From Hofstenia miamia (lineage: Eukaryota; Xenacoelomorpha; Acoela): a DNA stretch of 64,000 nucleotides. Position 1 is the first letter of the stretch. Every line of letters starts with the position of its first letter. The stretch covers positions 3,085,407 to 3,149,406 of the forward strand of contig SCFE01000009.1 of NCBI GenBank assembly GCA_004352715.1, in the 5' to 3' direction. The position numbers were made by a program, and so were the translations under genes. Shown piece after piece: positions 45,126 to 55,929 of this stretch. The notes below the pieces were generated by a model. The model was not told where the DNA came from and did no database searches. It saw only the letters and a list, made by a program, of their open reading frames with translations.

Positions 45126-46213
45126 ATACGCAACGGCTTACGAAAATCAATCCATATTGTGAAGATAATTTTCAACATCAATTTTCAGTGGTTACTTACA
45201 ACATTCTAGCTGATTGTAATATCACTCCAAAGCGCAATTACTTATATCCTTTATGCACAGATAGAGAATTGTATAGAACCGAATCTCAATCATCTGTAAG
45301 AAATAGACTCTTTAGAAAAGAGATGATTTTTCTGGACGGGGATATCTTCTTATTACAAGAAGTGGATGGATTTTATGCGCCTATACTTGATTCATTTCAG
45401 AAGAAACTAGGCTATAGCTCTGAATATTACCAAAAAACTTTAGGATGTAGAGAAGGGGTGATGATCTCTTACAGAGACGCTCTATTTGAACATTTGGAAT
45501 CAATTCCTGTCGATATCCACCGAGAGATTGCCATTAGAGCTCCATCAAGCATTGAACCTAGTTTCTTAGATTCATTTCATCAACCGACAAACGCGTTGAT
45601 TTTAGTAGTAAAACATAAACCTTCTCAGTTAATTATTATCGCATGCTCTACACACATTTTGTGGGACACCCTACGAAGCCCAGACATACAAACATTGCAA
45701 GCATGCATAGTCGCCCAGAAAATTGCAGAAGTACAGCGTAAATATGGAAAAATAGGTGAGGTATCAATAATTTATGGTGGTGATTTCAATGGAGAGAACA
45801 ACCATCCGTGTGTTCAGGTAACTAAAAATAAAGGCCCAATTTCTGATGACCTCTTTAGCTATTTATTGACACTAAAATATATATTTGAAGATAGAAAAGC
45901 TATTCCATGTTTGGACTCTGAAGAGTCGGAAATCGCTCTCAAATTTCGTGAATTGCTCTTTCACACGTTGGATATAAAGAGCAGTTATGAAGAAGTATTG
46001 GGTTCAGAATCCGAATTCACTACAAGTGATGATGAGTCAGCTCTTAGCTTAGACTACATATTTCATTCACAGGATTTAGGCGTAATTTCAGTGTTAGTTG
46101 TGAATGAACAAACCAGTTTAGAGTTCTATAAAAACGCTCCTACTGAACTGTTTAGTTCTGACCACCTACCACTAAAGGCAACATTTGGAATAAAGTGTAT
46201 TACCGAGTGTTAG
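45122..46213 (+). CDS. EEP-superfamily phosphodiesterase/deadenylase-like protein (CCR4/Angel/PDE12 type)
   Basis: 363 residues from ATG 45122; the longer open frame begins with GTG, which an animal gene would not use. The whole protein is one exonuclease/endonuclease/phosphatase domain. VTYNILAD (Asn27) is the first motif, then YLYPLC, and FLLQEVDGFY holds the metal-binding Glu80. GCREGVMISYR follows, then ACSTHILWD (His178), YGGDFNGENN (Asp221, Asn223), LSLDYIFHS (Asp311) and FSSDHLPLKATF (Asp347, His348). All expected catalytic positions are present. Family members cleave RNA 3' ends, 2',5'-oligoadenylates or NADP; the YNILAD...YLYP...LQEVD order fits the CCR4/Angel/PDE12 branch best. No mitochondrial or secretion signal is obvious. 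It is intronless, with a TATA-like box, so it may be a retrocopy that stayed functional. There are no stops or shifts. Confidence 0.85.
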   Translation: MNTQRLTKINPYCEDNFQHQFSVVTYNILADCNITPKRNYLYPLCTDRELYRTESQSSVRNRLFRKEMIFLDGDIFLLQEVDGFYAPILDSFQKKLGYSSEYYQKTLGCREGVMISYRDALFEHLESIPVDIHREIAIRAPSSIEPSFLDSFHQPTNALILVVKHKPSQLIIIACSTHILWDTLRSPDIQTLQACIVAQKIAEVQRKYGKIGEVSIIYGGDFNGENNHPCVQVTKNKGPISDDLFSYLLTLKYIFEDRKAIPCLDSEESEIALKFRELLFHTLDIKSSYEEVLGSESEFTTSDDESALSLDYIFHSQDLGVISVLVVNEQTSLEFYKNAPTELFSSDHLPLKATFGIKCITEC

Positions 46214-47249
46214 CGTTTGTATTTATATTTTTCTTAAAATATCATTGGTATTTATAATTACTAAATTTAAGTATACTAATTCTCAACATAGAAATTTAAA
46301 TAGTTCACAGCAAGAAATTAGGTTCATTTAATAATCAGAGAAATGCTATCTTCAATTCTTTCGTATGAAATTCGCTAAGTTAATACATTATATGAAAAAA
46401 TCAAATGCTAAATTTTGTCATTTCATTATCACCTACAAATTCATCTTTGAGCAATCCTGTCAGGAAGGTTTTGTCGGACATCTTACTAATATATGTTATC
46501 ATTGATTTGTTAAAGAACTTGCCCGGATTTTATAAAAAATATTCTCAACGTTGATTTTTCAATAGGAAAATGGAATCTCCCAGTTTTCCACTAAGACATT
46601 TTATTCTTTAAAACCATCTACTACGATTTATTCCTAACTCAGCCTCCTTGTTTAAATTAAAACTGTTTCACTTTGTTGTAGAGCATGCATTAACGTGCCT
46701 TTTTAATTATCGCCTACACTCATTGAATAAATCAATTCACTTTTCCTCAGTTTAGTGGTGTGCAATTAAAATGATTCTATTTCTTGAAATGGCTCCAATT
46801 CACATCCTGGCATTTCTGGCCAAATGCATTAATTAGTTTTTGCTTAGGATTATAATATTAAAAACACATTGATGTTTACTCAAATGTTTCAATGGGCATC
46901 AAACTTTAATACCATGATAATTAATGGAATTGCAATTTCATAAAGAAATATGCCTTATGGATGAATTCGATAATGATTTGATTTATAGACAGTATAATAA
47001 AAAAATTCTTTATATCACTGCGGAAATTGCTCCCTTAAGCAATACAATTTTGATAATTTTCAATTTCTTCAAATATCGAAAAAAACTGTTTTATGGTATA
47101 GGTAATTGAAATAAATTGATTTAAGAAAGATTTTAAAACATTTCCTTTTTTTATCTTAACCATAAACAGCATGGGGGTTATTACAAAAAATTTCATGATC
47201 CTATAAATTTTTTCTAAATGCTTACATGTATAGCTCAAAACTATTAATG
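46214..47249. other. No gene recognised
   Basis: AT-rich downstream region of the EEP gene. No clear AATAAA close to the stop. Short frames at 46924-47109 and 47035-47259 overlap on opposite strands and have no support. Confidence 0.4.
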
Positions 47250-47500
47250 GTGTGCTCAATCTGAAAGCACCACGTGATAGAGGAGAGTCTCTTCTTTCGT
47301 TCTAAATCTCCGCGCTGGCCTTGTCCCACCATGGCGTGCCATTGAGCGAAGTCTCCGGTCACAGGGGCCTTCAGCCCAGCGACCTTTGACTTGGCGCACG
47401 GCAAGCCTCCAATGTGTTTGGAATATCTTTTCACATATCAAGAAACAGTCAAAGTTCTTTGTTGCCTCCATGGGCTCAAAACCTATTAAATACATGAACA
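47250..47500 (-). repeat. GC-rich patch, possible tRNA-derived SINE or isolated exon
   Basis: The block is conspicuously GC-rich against its surroundings. On the minus strand it begins with AGGTTTTGAGCCCATGGAGG, which resembles a tRNA-type B box (GGTTCGAGCCC). Two minus-strand frames are open through it, one of them KSKVAGLKAPVTGDFAQWHA onward. No second copy is in the window. A short interspersed element or an exon are both possible. Confidence 0.3.
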
Positions 47501-47685
47501 CTAAGTATGGAGAGAATTGAAATCTTTTTCAAAAATGCGAAAATTTCTTAGAAAACTTGTTAATCTATTCATTAATATCTGCCAATAAGCTTTAATAAAC
47601 ATTTGCAACATTGCATTAATTTATATTCCCCAATAGCCCCATGATTTTCAAATTTGGAAATCGGCTTGGAGAAAATCATTTGTAA

Positions 47686-48000
47686 ATGTGGAAAAACGGT
47701 TTGTACTTTAAAGCGGACGCTAGGCTGCTTAAGGTTAAGATCCTACGAATCCCTGTTTGGTTAAGCATGAATATTATTTTTGCATACATATACATATTGA
47801 TAATACAAAGCTGTCCATTTATGTCGAATGGACAATCGATACTTTCCTTAAGATTATTCAGTTTTTGTAGTTAACAACCTTTATAAAACGATGTTTATTT
47901 CTGGGAAAAATATTTTTAAATTATCGTGTCTTATTCAAGGGCTATGACGAATTTTTGTACAATGCATACAAGATAAACATGTTGCACACCACAATAGTAA
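47686..48000. other. Spacer before the LINE relic
   Basis: A small plus-strand frame (47686-47874) is unsupported. TAA at 47998 closes the frame just before the LINE ORF1. Confidence 0.4.
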
Positions 48001-48470
48001 ACAACGCTAAACAATCAAGCCAAAGAAAAGCGCTTATGTAAAATATGTAATAATGAAATTTCGGATACGAATTTTGTTCATTGCTATTGCTGTGGTAAAG
48101 ATATCCATTGGAACAACTGCAGTGGATTTAATAAACAACAACGGATAGTACTGGTCAGTGTGATCAATAATATTGCATTGTTCTGTAATGATTGCACTAA
48201 TGGTGGTTTTCGTGAACTTCTCGATTTCTCTCAGTCTCAAATTGACAAATGTATCAGTTTTTTGGAAAACGGTTTGATTGAAGTGAAAAAGGGTATTTCT
48301 GACATTAATAAATGTTACACATTCAACTCAGATTCGTTCTCATCAAAAGAGGTTATCTGAATGTCCAGCTGATCCTTCGATCCTGCGCATCAGAGGTATA
48401 CCTGAAAGTACAATAGCAAATTATCTAGAACGCCTTAATGAAGATAAGGATAACATTTTGGAACTTTTGA
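48001..48470 (+). pseudogene. ORF1 of a CR1-like LINE, PHD-type zinc finger part
   Basis: Open from 48001 to a TGA at 48358-48360. The start is lost. CKICNNE, then HCYCCGKDIHWNNCSGF and ALFCNDC give a C-x2-C ... C-x-C-C ... H-x3-C ... C-x2-C arrangement, a PHD-like finger known from ORF1 of CR1-type LINEs. Past the stop the sequence still reads ADPSILRIRGIPES, the usual start of the RNA-binding segment. Nonfunctional. Confidence 0.7.
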
Positions 48471-48671
48471 TGATGATGCATATTTATCTAAACACTTACA
48501 AAAATAAAAACAAATACACTTTACAATGCTAAAAATCCCCAGATTATTTGTACATTAAACTTGTTGTTATTTTTATTTACTTTTTTTATTAATTTATTGT
48601 TACTATGTTTAGAAAGGATAATTTTTGAGCACTAGTAGTGGTCATTTGTATTACCCATGACATTTAAATTT

Positions 48672-48955
48672 TTATTTGAATATTAAATCAATTAGATTAG
48701 TATTTCCTTGTATTACTCTAGTTTTTATATTGTTCAAGAAAATAGTACATTCATTTACAGATATCTTATCTATACTACAACTAATTAATGAACTAGAATT
48801 TATATAATTCCATATTTTACTGCCCCTAACTTGAAGAGAATATCTTTGTAGCATAGAGTTATGCTGCTTTATTGAAGTTTGATTTTTTACTTTAGCCCTA
48901 GTATTATATGTGTGATTAATTGCATTGAAATAGTTAAACTGAATTGAATTTTCTG
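48672..48955 (-). pseudogene. 3' tail of another LINE reverse transcriptase, nested in the plus-strand LINE
   Basis: The minus strand reads NHTYNTRAKVKNQTSIKQHN, SMLQRYSLQVRGSKIWNYIN and SSSLISCSIDKISVNEC. The HTYNTR ... YSLQVRGSKIWN pattern is the C-terminal signature of L2/CR1-type ORF2 proteins. It separates the two parts of the plus-strand ORF1 and so inserted later. Confidence 0.7.
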
Positions 48956-48961
48956 GAACTT

Positions 48962-49328
48962 AAAATTGACATAGGCGGACTTGATCGAATTGGTAATAAG
49001 AGAGCAAATGGGACTCCTCGTATGCTACTTGTTNCTCAAAATTGACATAGGCGGACTTGATCGAATTGGTAATAAGAGAGCAAATGGGACTCCTCGTATG
49101 CTACTTGTTAAATTACCTTCACCTTGGGATGTCAGACTAGCTCTGCCTTCCGCTTCTAAACTAAAGGTCTACTCTTTCGTGATTTATCATCTGTCGAACT
49201 ACAATCGGAGAAGGATTGCTTGAAAAGGCGTCACGAGTTGATACAGCAAGGTGCTGATAAAAAATCGTTGCGGGTGCAAAATGGTAAATTATATCAGCCG
49301 CAGAACGAGAAGTGGGTTAGTTGTGAAT
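48962..49328 (+). pseudogene. ORF1 C-terminal part of the CR1-like LINE (with assembly duplication)
   Basis: 48962-49033 is repeated as 49038-49109 around a lone N at 49034, a contig-end overlap not merged. The unique part reads RMLLVKLPSPWDVRLALPSA and, after a frame change, ELQSEKDCLKRRHELIQQGA, then QNGKLYQPQNEKWVSCE to a stop at about 49328, a typical ORF1 end for this LINE type. Confidence 0.65.
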
Positions 49329-49369
49329 GACTATCTCAGTCGTTAAAGCCAATTAAATATCCCCGAATA

Positions 49370-51167
49370 ATGTCTCTAAATGCTCAATCTGTCTTGTTGA
49401 AAATGGACGAACTTAAGATGCTGGTTAGCAAACTAGACTTAGTATCAGTGTGTGATCTTGGCTCCGCGAAACCATTGATGATAATTCTATGACTCTGTTA
49501 TATCTTGGGGCTCCATACGGAGATGATCGGTCAAATCGCAAAGGTGGCAGAGTCTGTTTGTGGATCAATCCTAACATTGGCAAAGGTCGCGTTATCCATA
49601 CCAAGCTTAATAAGCCTAACTCAATAGAGGTATTATTCTACCACATTTATCAATTCGATATCGTTGTCATATCTATGTACGTCTCACCGAACCTTTCTGT
49701 CGGAGAATATGCTAATATTTTGGACTATCTTATTAACTCTGTTGATGAGATCAACTGTGTGAAATCTCTAAGTATTATACTATGTGGTGACGTAAACAAT
49801 CAATTTATCGAAAAGTATTTATCACCTCTAACTGATAATTTATCCCTTAGCAATAAAGTTAAGTCGCCAACACATGGTGATAATCTACTGGACGTCATCC
49901 TACTTTCTGAATCTCTTGATAATGCTTATCGTACAGCTACACTACACGCTCCTCTGGGTCTATCTAGGCATTCAATCTGTTTACTCGAGCTCAAAGAGGC
50001 TGCAGTATATCGTACATGTCATTTGGTGTATGATTTTAGGAAATCACATATCATCGCATTCCTTCAAGCTCTTAAAGGTGTAGATTTCACGCCGCTTCTT
50101 AGAACTGATGATATAAATGACAAACTAGACATGTTTTATGATGCAATTAACCTATCAATGAGTCACATTCCTAGTAAACACATAGAAATTACTTCACTTG
50201 ACCCCCTTGGACAAATCCTGTTTTGAAGCTATTAGAACATGAAAAGAACAATGCATTCACTAATGGCCCTCCTGGCCGTTACCGATAAGCTAGTCTAAAA
50301 TATAATAAAAGTCTAATTTCAGCAAAAAAGGATTGGTACGCTAAGTCCAGGAAAGCAGACAAATCGTGGAACATTGTAAAGGAGCTCAACGGATCTGGCC
50401 AACAGGAAGGTATATATATCGATTGCTATCTACGTTTTACAATGTCATTGAGGCTGCAGAGGAAATTGCCAAACATTTTGAACATACAATGTCTATGAAC
50501 ACTTCTACTTCCGATCTTTGTTTTTTACCTGTTGATCAGAACGATGTGTATCCTCTTGAAGGATAGACTACTCCTTGGGAGGTACATCAACATTTATCTA
50601 ATCTCAACGTAAAAAAGTCAATGGGAAGTGATGGTATTTCCATGAGATTATATAAAGAAGCTTCAATTTTTATTGCGGAACCATTATGCAACATCATTAA
50701 CTCAGTCCTTCAGCAAAAATGGAAAATTAGTGATATTATCCATTACCCAAAGTAGCCCAGCCTAACATAGAAGATCTACGTCCTATATCGCTCCTCTCTA
50801 TACCAGAGAAGTTACTTGAAAGGGTTATCCTCCAATTTTTCAAACAATGCTTAATCTCAAAAGTCGACTGCAATCAATACACGTACATTACGCGTACAAT
50901 TGGTCAGCTACTATTGCTTTAATCAAAATTGTTACACTATAACGGAGTTACTTGACAAAGGTGTTCAAGCAAACATTTGTCATGAACAAAGCCTTTGACT
51001 GTGTTTCATATGACTTGCTTCTAAAACACTTATACGATCTACATTTACCAATACCCTTTATTAGGCTTATGAAGTCATATCTATTCAACCGTTTCTTGAG
51101 AGTTAGAATTGCAAGTTGCTACAGGTGTGCTGATAACGATTTAGCTATAAGCGGCTCGTGCGTGTAG
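49370..51167 (+). pseudogene. ORF2 of CR1-like LINE: endonuclease and partial reverse transcriptase
   Basis: Begins MSLNAQSVLLKMDELKMLV, then, after a frame shift, the endonuclease 49489-50226 with NRKGGRVCLWIN, VVISMYVSPN, LCGDVNN (usually GDFN), SPTHGDNLLDVILLS, and SRHSICLLEL where the catalytic Asp of S-D-H has become Arg. The RT part is broken: VKKSMGSDGISMRLYKEAS at about 50610, IPEKLLERVILQFF at about 50800, and NKAFDCVSYDLLLKHLYDL at about 50990 with SYLFNRFLRVRI. The sequence ends before the catalytic Y-x-D-D, so it is 3'-truncated or rearranged at about 51167. Dead copy. Confidence 0.8.
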
Positions 51168-51316
51168 GCAAGGAAAGCAGTTCTTGCCTAATAATTTTTT
51201 AATAAATGAATTTCATTCTTAATTGCAGTAATTTATATTCATACAAATGTACAAATCGTACAAATGCCTTAATGCTGTACCTACGCTCGCCCAAACATTT
51301 AAACTAGATCCGTTTT

Positions 51317-51610
51317 CTTAAACTCATCGCGTGAAGATTTACCTTGCAAAGCAAGCACTCCGCTCATTGCTTCACCTTGAAATATTTCCGTTGTAAGGCT
51401 ACGTGATTGGTAGAAAAAAAATTGCGAAACACGTCTCATCGCTAATTACCTCGGTGGTTAGACTTGCAAATTTTCTGAAATGTGACAGTTGATGCATGAA
51501 TATTGAATTATCACCTAGTCTAACTGTGGTCTGTACAATGGAAATATTTCAATGTAAAGCTGAGTGGACTGCTTGCTTTGCTAGCTAAATCTTCATGCAA
51601 TGAGTTTAAG
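51317..51610. mobile_element. Foldback-type MITE with long inverted arms
   Basis: CTTAAACTCAT at 51317 and its complement ATGAGTTTAAG at 51610 bound the unit. The arms (about 51317-51395 and 51532-51610) are imperfect inverted repeats of about 75 bases that share GAAGATTTA, GCAAAGCAAGCA and TTGAAATATTTCC. The centre includes CACCTAGTCTAACTGTGGTC, as in the copy at 17850-18104. Noncoding. Confidence 0.75.
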
Positions 51611-51661
51611 AAGTGTGACAGATCACGCGTGACCAATTATATAGTCTAACCGTAGCCTAAA
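51611..51661 (-). repeat. End of TTAGGCTACGGTTAGACTAT MITE family
   Basis: The minus strand reads TTAGGCTACGGTTAGACTAT, then a segment including GATCTGTCAC, also found inside the 31367-31564 element. It directly adjoins the foldback unit. Confidence 0.5.
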
Positions 51662-54084
51662 AAAACAATGCGAAATATTTTAATTCAATAGAATCCCTCA
51701 AAAGTAAACATGATATTTATTATTTAAATCAATCAGAAACATTTTTACATTCAAGCAGTACAAGAAACAGAAATACATTTGAGCGAGGCTCCTATCTAGT
51801 ATCTAGTTTTTTCGAATTTTTAGAAAATTTATAACAATTGTGAATCAAAGACGAATTTTTTCTACGAATGTGTTACTAATTCATTCAAAAAATTAAATAT
51901 AAAGTGGATATTTTAAGTTGATATATATGGAAATACATTTTCAAAAAAATTTTGAGCGAGTCAAATGAGATTTCCATCAGCTGGCATTTCTGTTCTAAAT
52001 GTCTACTCTAGTTTTCTCAATCTTGAAAAACTTTGTAATTTATCTCAAGTTTTCTATCATCAACATGCCTTCAATTGTAAAAATCGACAAAATTCTTATT
52101 CAATATTTTGAAATGCACAATTTATTGACTGCATTACTGAAAATATGTAAATATTTGAATTAATGTAAACTATTGGATTTTGATCACAATCTTGCAGATC
52201 GATTATTTTCTGTTTAAAGAAATTTTAAACAAATACATGCATAACCAATTAGAGAAGAAAAAACTACAGAAATTTTTTCTTGAAATGATTTATTTATTTA
52301 ATGTTGCTTTTCCATAAAACGAGAAACAACACGTAACTATGATTTTTGTTTGCGACGTCACCGCGCTTATATATGCCTGCAAACCAAAAAAAGATTGTCC
52401 GTCATACTCATCATTAACTCTCTAACTGTTGTCATGTCTTAAATGTTTTGTGTTGTGTTGTGTGTTAATAGTATGCAATAATACAGAGAACTTTCGGGAC
52501 TACCTGTATAACAAGAACATTATGCAAACATAAGAAAAAGTTTGAAACATAATTAGTATTTTTGAGTTTTCTTGCCAGGATCTAACTCCAATTGATTCAC
52601 AGCCGCCTTTGAAATCTCCCAGGAATTTGCGCCGAATGTTGGATTTACAACATGTAAAGAAAAAAGGATATTCATATGCACACAAAAATTATCAATTAAA
52701 CATTGTATTAAAATCATATAATGATGTAGAATTGTACCTGCTTATACAAAACTAGTGCTATAAAGCTATATTCGCTTATAAATTTTACACATAATTATTT
52801 GGGAGGTGCCCAAAATCTTCATTTGTTTAAACGATGTCAAAATTACATATTATTTTGGTTCAATATTTTAAGTTATTAAGCGAGAGAAAGAACAATGTAT
52901 TTCTCTAGAATGTAATCTTGGGAAGTTGCGCTATGCTAGCCAAAACATCCTATTCAGAAGTTCTGGAGAAAGAACTGCCAAAATCATCTCATATGGACAT
53001 ACTGTATAATATGGATACCAGCAACTTCCGAATTTTATGAAACATATATTTAGTCTCGTAAACTTGTAATGTTGGATCTATTAACACACTACTCTGATGC
53101 ACTTAAAGTAAAACTTTTTGTCAAACTCAATAGAAACTTCTAAGAGTCCTTAGCGTATCAAGAGCACTTGTTGAATAAAATATGGTTTTTCAAGAAAAAA
53201 ATATTGTAAATAATTATTTTCTGTCACAAAAATCAAGAATTTAGTTTTTCATTGCTGATTACGTATATATATTTCTTTTTTCTCAAAATTATTACAAAAT
53301 CAATAATTCAGACACTTGCAATAATAAAAATTTCAGAAAATTTGTAGAGTTCAGATCTCTACAAAGGTCCTTCAAATTATTGTGTCACGTCATTTTGACA
53401 TGCTACAAAATTTATATGGTATCATACAAGAAGTGAGTAACACTTTCTCCTGCTAAAGCATGCGAGTTCAATAAATTGTTTGTATTTTACATACATTAAA
53501 GTATTTGCGCATACAGATAGATTAAGTTTAATGAGAATTGATATTTTCTTAAGTGTAAGAAACTTAGATATAAAATTTACGTATCAATGCACTGGGTTTC
53601 ACGCGTAAATTAATTTTTTTATGAAGCTCAAATGAGTCTTGATGATGCGAAAATCATAATGGATGAAAATAAGGAAGATTCTGTGGATTGAGATATCTTT
53701 TGAGACAAATTACATTTAATTTTGACAAATGACGAAGAATGATGCGTCTTATATGACAGCTTCACATCTAAACAAAGAAAACAAAATCTGGATGAAGTCA
53801 ATAGATCCAAGAACGAAGATTAGTTGAGCCAAATTGACAATCAGGAAGCAATGATTATTTTTTATTTCACTGGTAATGCTAAATGCTGCTATCAAACAGA
53901 AGCAAGGTTTACGTGTTTTCTGTTTTTATAAAAAACATTCAAGCATAACATTGAAATAAATGTTACATATAAATATCTTATATATTCACACAATTATGAA
54001 ATAGAATGTAGGATAAAATTCAGAAATGCAAAAAATAAAGAGGAATAGTTAAATTAGTTCAATACTATGGCAACTCATTAAAAG
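51662..54084. other. No firm gene
   Basis: AT-rich. A plus-strand stretch at about 53630-53830 reads acidic sequence (MSLDDAKIIMDENKEDSVD, later SFTSKQRKQNLDEVN) through several TGA stops; it may be a decayed gene or transposase N-terminus, but I cannot name it. Confidence 0.35.
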
Positions 54085-54126
54085 GTGGCACCAAGGCCTA
54101 CTGATTAAAGTTGGCCTTGGTGTCAC
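54085..54126. other. 14-bp stem hairpin
   Basis: GTGGCACCAAGGCC pairs with GGCCTTGGTGTCAC across a 14-base loop; the single mismatch is a G-U pair if transcribed on the plus strand. Too short for a miRNA precursor. Confidence 0.5.
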
Positions 54127-54339
54127 AGTGAACTTATCAAATATAAAATTGTGGCGCTTGCGCAACCTTACAATAAATTCATTAAAAAAAATGTGATTAT
54201 TAATATAAATTAGCAATAATTATTGAGACGATAGCCTTTGATAATGGTGGTCCTTTGTGTAGAGATAGCGATATTCGCCCCTTCCCCTTTGTGGAGATAG
54301 CATGCTCACTTTAAATTCATTTTCTGAAAATAGTTCTCT

Positions 54340-54400
54340 GGCAACATTGATTGCGAATCTCTGCGGCAGTGCACCCACAGATTCGCAATCAATGTATGCC
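54340..54400. other. 61-nt hairpin of pre-miRNA size
   Basis: The core ACATTGATTGCGAATCT (54344-54360) is perfectly complementary to 54379-54395. With GGCA/TGCC and CTG/CGG extensions, the stem is about 24 pairs with one-base bulges, closing on an eight-to-ten-base loop. Flanks outside do not pair. It could be a small RNA precursor or the remnant of a tiny palindromic element; no second copy is in the window. Confidence 0.5.
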
Positions 54401-54488
54401 ATTTAATTCAATGCTTGCATCATTTTGGTTATTTTGAGGCATCTAAGTAATTTGCGGATTGCTAAGTTAAATATAATTTTGTAATAAT

Positions 54489-54839
54489 TTACAAATAAAA
54501 GTGCAATACAAGTTGTCTTTTTAGTTTTTTGAGAGTACGATTAGCATCCTCTAATAGACAGAAGGTAAAAATATTTCCACTGTATTTTATAGTAATTCTC
54601 CCGTACCAGATATTATTGTAGTACACGACCAGCTGGACAGTGAGTTTTCCTAAATTATGAGTAAGAATTTTCTCTTCAAAATTTAGAAGAAACATAATTT
54701 AATATTTTAATTTAATATTTTATTTTTAAAATTCTCTGTATATAAAATCAATATACAAATAAAGTGCTAAACACTTATTAAGATTTTAAAATATAGTTTT
54801 TTTCTGCTTCAATGACTAAGCTTTTTTGTTGGAATTGAT
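54489..54839. other. Unexplained minus-strand frame
   Basis: 54489-54695 on the minus strand codes 68 residues (LGKLTVQLVVYYNNIWYGRI and onward) with good amino-acid balance, but no ATG context, splice signal or family supports it. Confidence 0.25.
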
Positions 54840-55570
54840 TGAATTCTTTGGTAATTTAAATAGTTCATTTTTTTGGTTTCAAATACATTTTTACATTTCT
54901 TTTAAAGTCTTTAATTAATTTTTCATCTTTAAACTGAGATAGTAATTCATTCCATGTCAATACAAAAATTAGTAAGTGAGTTCTTCATCACATTTTTCTT
55001 AAATTTAAGTTTTCTATAAGAATTTGTTCTTAAGTGTATCTTAGTTGGTATTTTGCCTCTTGCCTTCAATTTGGAAAATACTTCTAGAGATCTTAGTTTT
55101 TGTAAATATTCTAATGAAAATAAATAGTTATTTTCATTAATTGTAACTTGGTTTTTCTTTCACAGATGATATTGATAGTCCAGTTAAAAATTCTTTCTAG
55201 TTTGATCTTTATTCTTTTATTAAGAGTTGTTAATAAACAGGCTGAATATAAATAATGAGGCAATATATATATTTTATTAGAGTAACTTTTCAATTAATAG
55301 GTATGAATCTTTGAAGTTTAGATAGTGTCTTGATTCCTTGTATCATTTTCTGCATTATTTTGTTGACTTCGATTTCAAAAGTTAGCTTATTGTCAAAGAT
55401 TATTCCTAAGTATTTAATTTTTGTATCTTCTTGTATGATATTATTGTTTATTTTAACCATGAATTTAAATGATAATAAATCCTTTCTACAAGTTTTATTG
55501 CTGGAAGTAATTCAAAAATCTTTTCCTATGAACATAATTGATGACATATCTTGTTTCTCAAATTATGAGA
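54840..55570 (-). pseudogene. 3' part of a LINE ORF2 (family shared with 60.9-62.4 kb)
   Basis: Minus-strand pieces: IKYLGIIFDNKLTFEIEVNK and MIQGIKTLSKLQRFIPI (RT thumb), YSACLLTTLNKRIKIKLERI and FNWTINIICERKT, then YLQKLRSLEVFSKLKARGKI and WNELLSQFKDEKLIKDFKRN (C-terminal end). This is the order of L2/CR1-type ORF2. TLSKLQ...PI and CLLTTL blocks recur at 61.1-61.25 kb, showing one family. Frames shift several times. Confidence 0.65.
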
Positions 55571-55929
55571 AATAAGAGAATTAAGAGTGAAACTTTTTAA
55601 GTGGCGCATTTTGAGAACTTCCAGTAATCTAACTGGAGATAAAAGTATAAGTTTTGTTCAAAGTAATTAAAGCAAGACATGATACAATTATAATTTCCTA
55701 AATTTTCAACAATGTTAAATTTAGTTTATATATATATATAATAATAAAAAACTTAAATTAATCAAAAATAGGGTTACAACATATAAAAAATGAGTTATTG
55801 TTATGAAGATCTGAATTGTGTACAATAAAGGCAACTGCAAGAGATGTAAAATGTGCACATATTATTTCTGTCATACCTTGTCCTTACATAATTTTCAAGG
55901 AATTCTTTTAATCTCTTCTTGAAGATTGA

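Noticed and set aside
54220-54402. 60-residue minus-strand frame overlapping the hairpin
   Set aside because: Its start lies in the hairpin arm and nothing supports it as a gene; the hairpin explains the local structure better.
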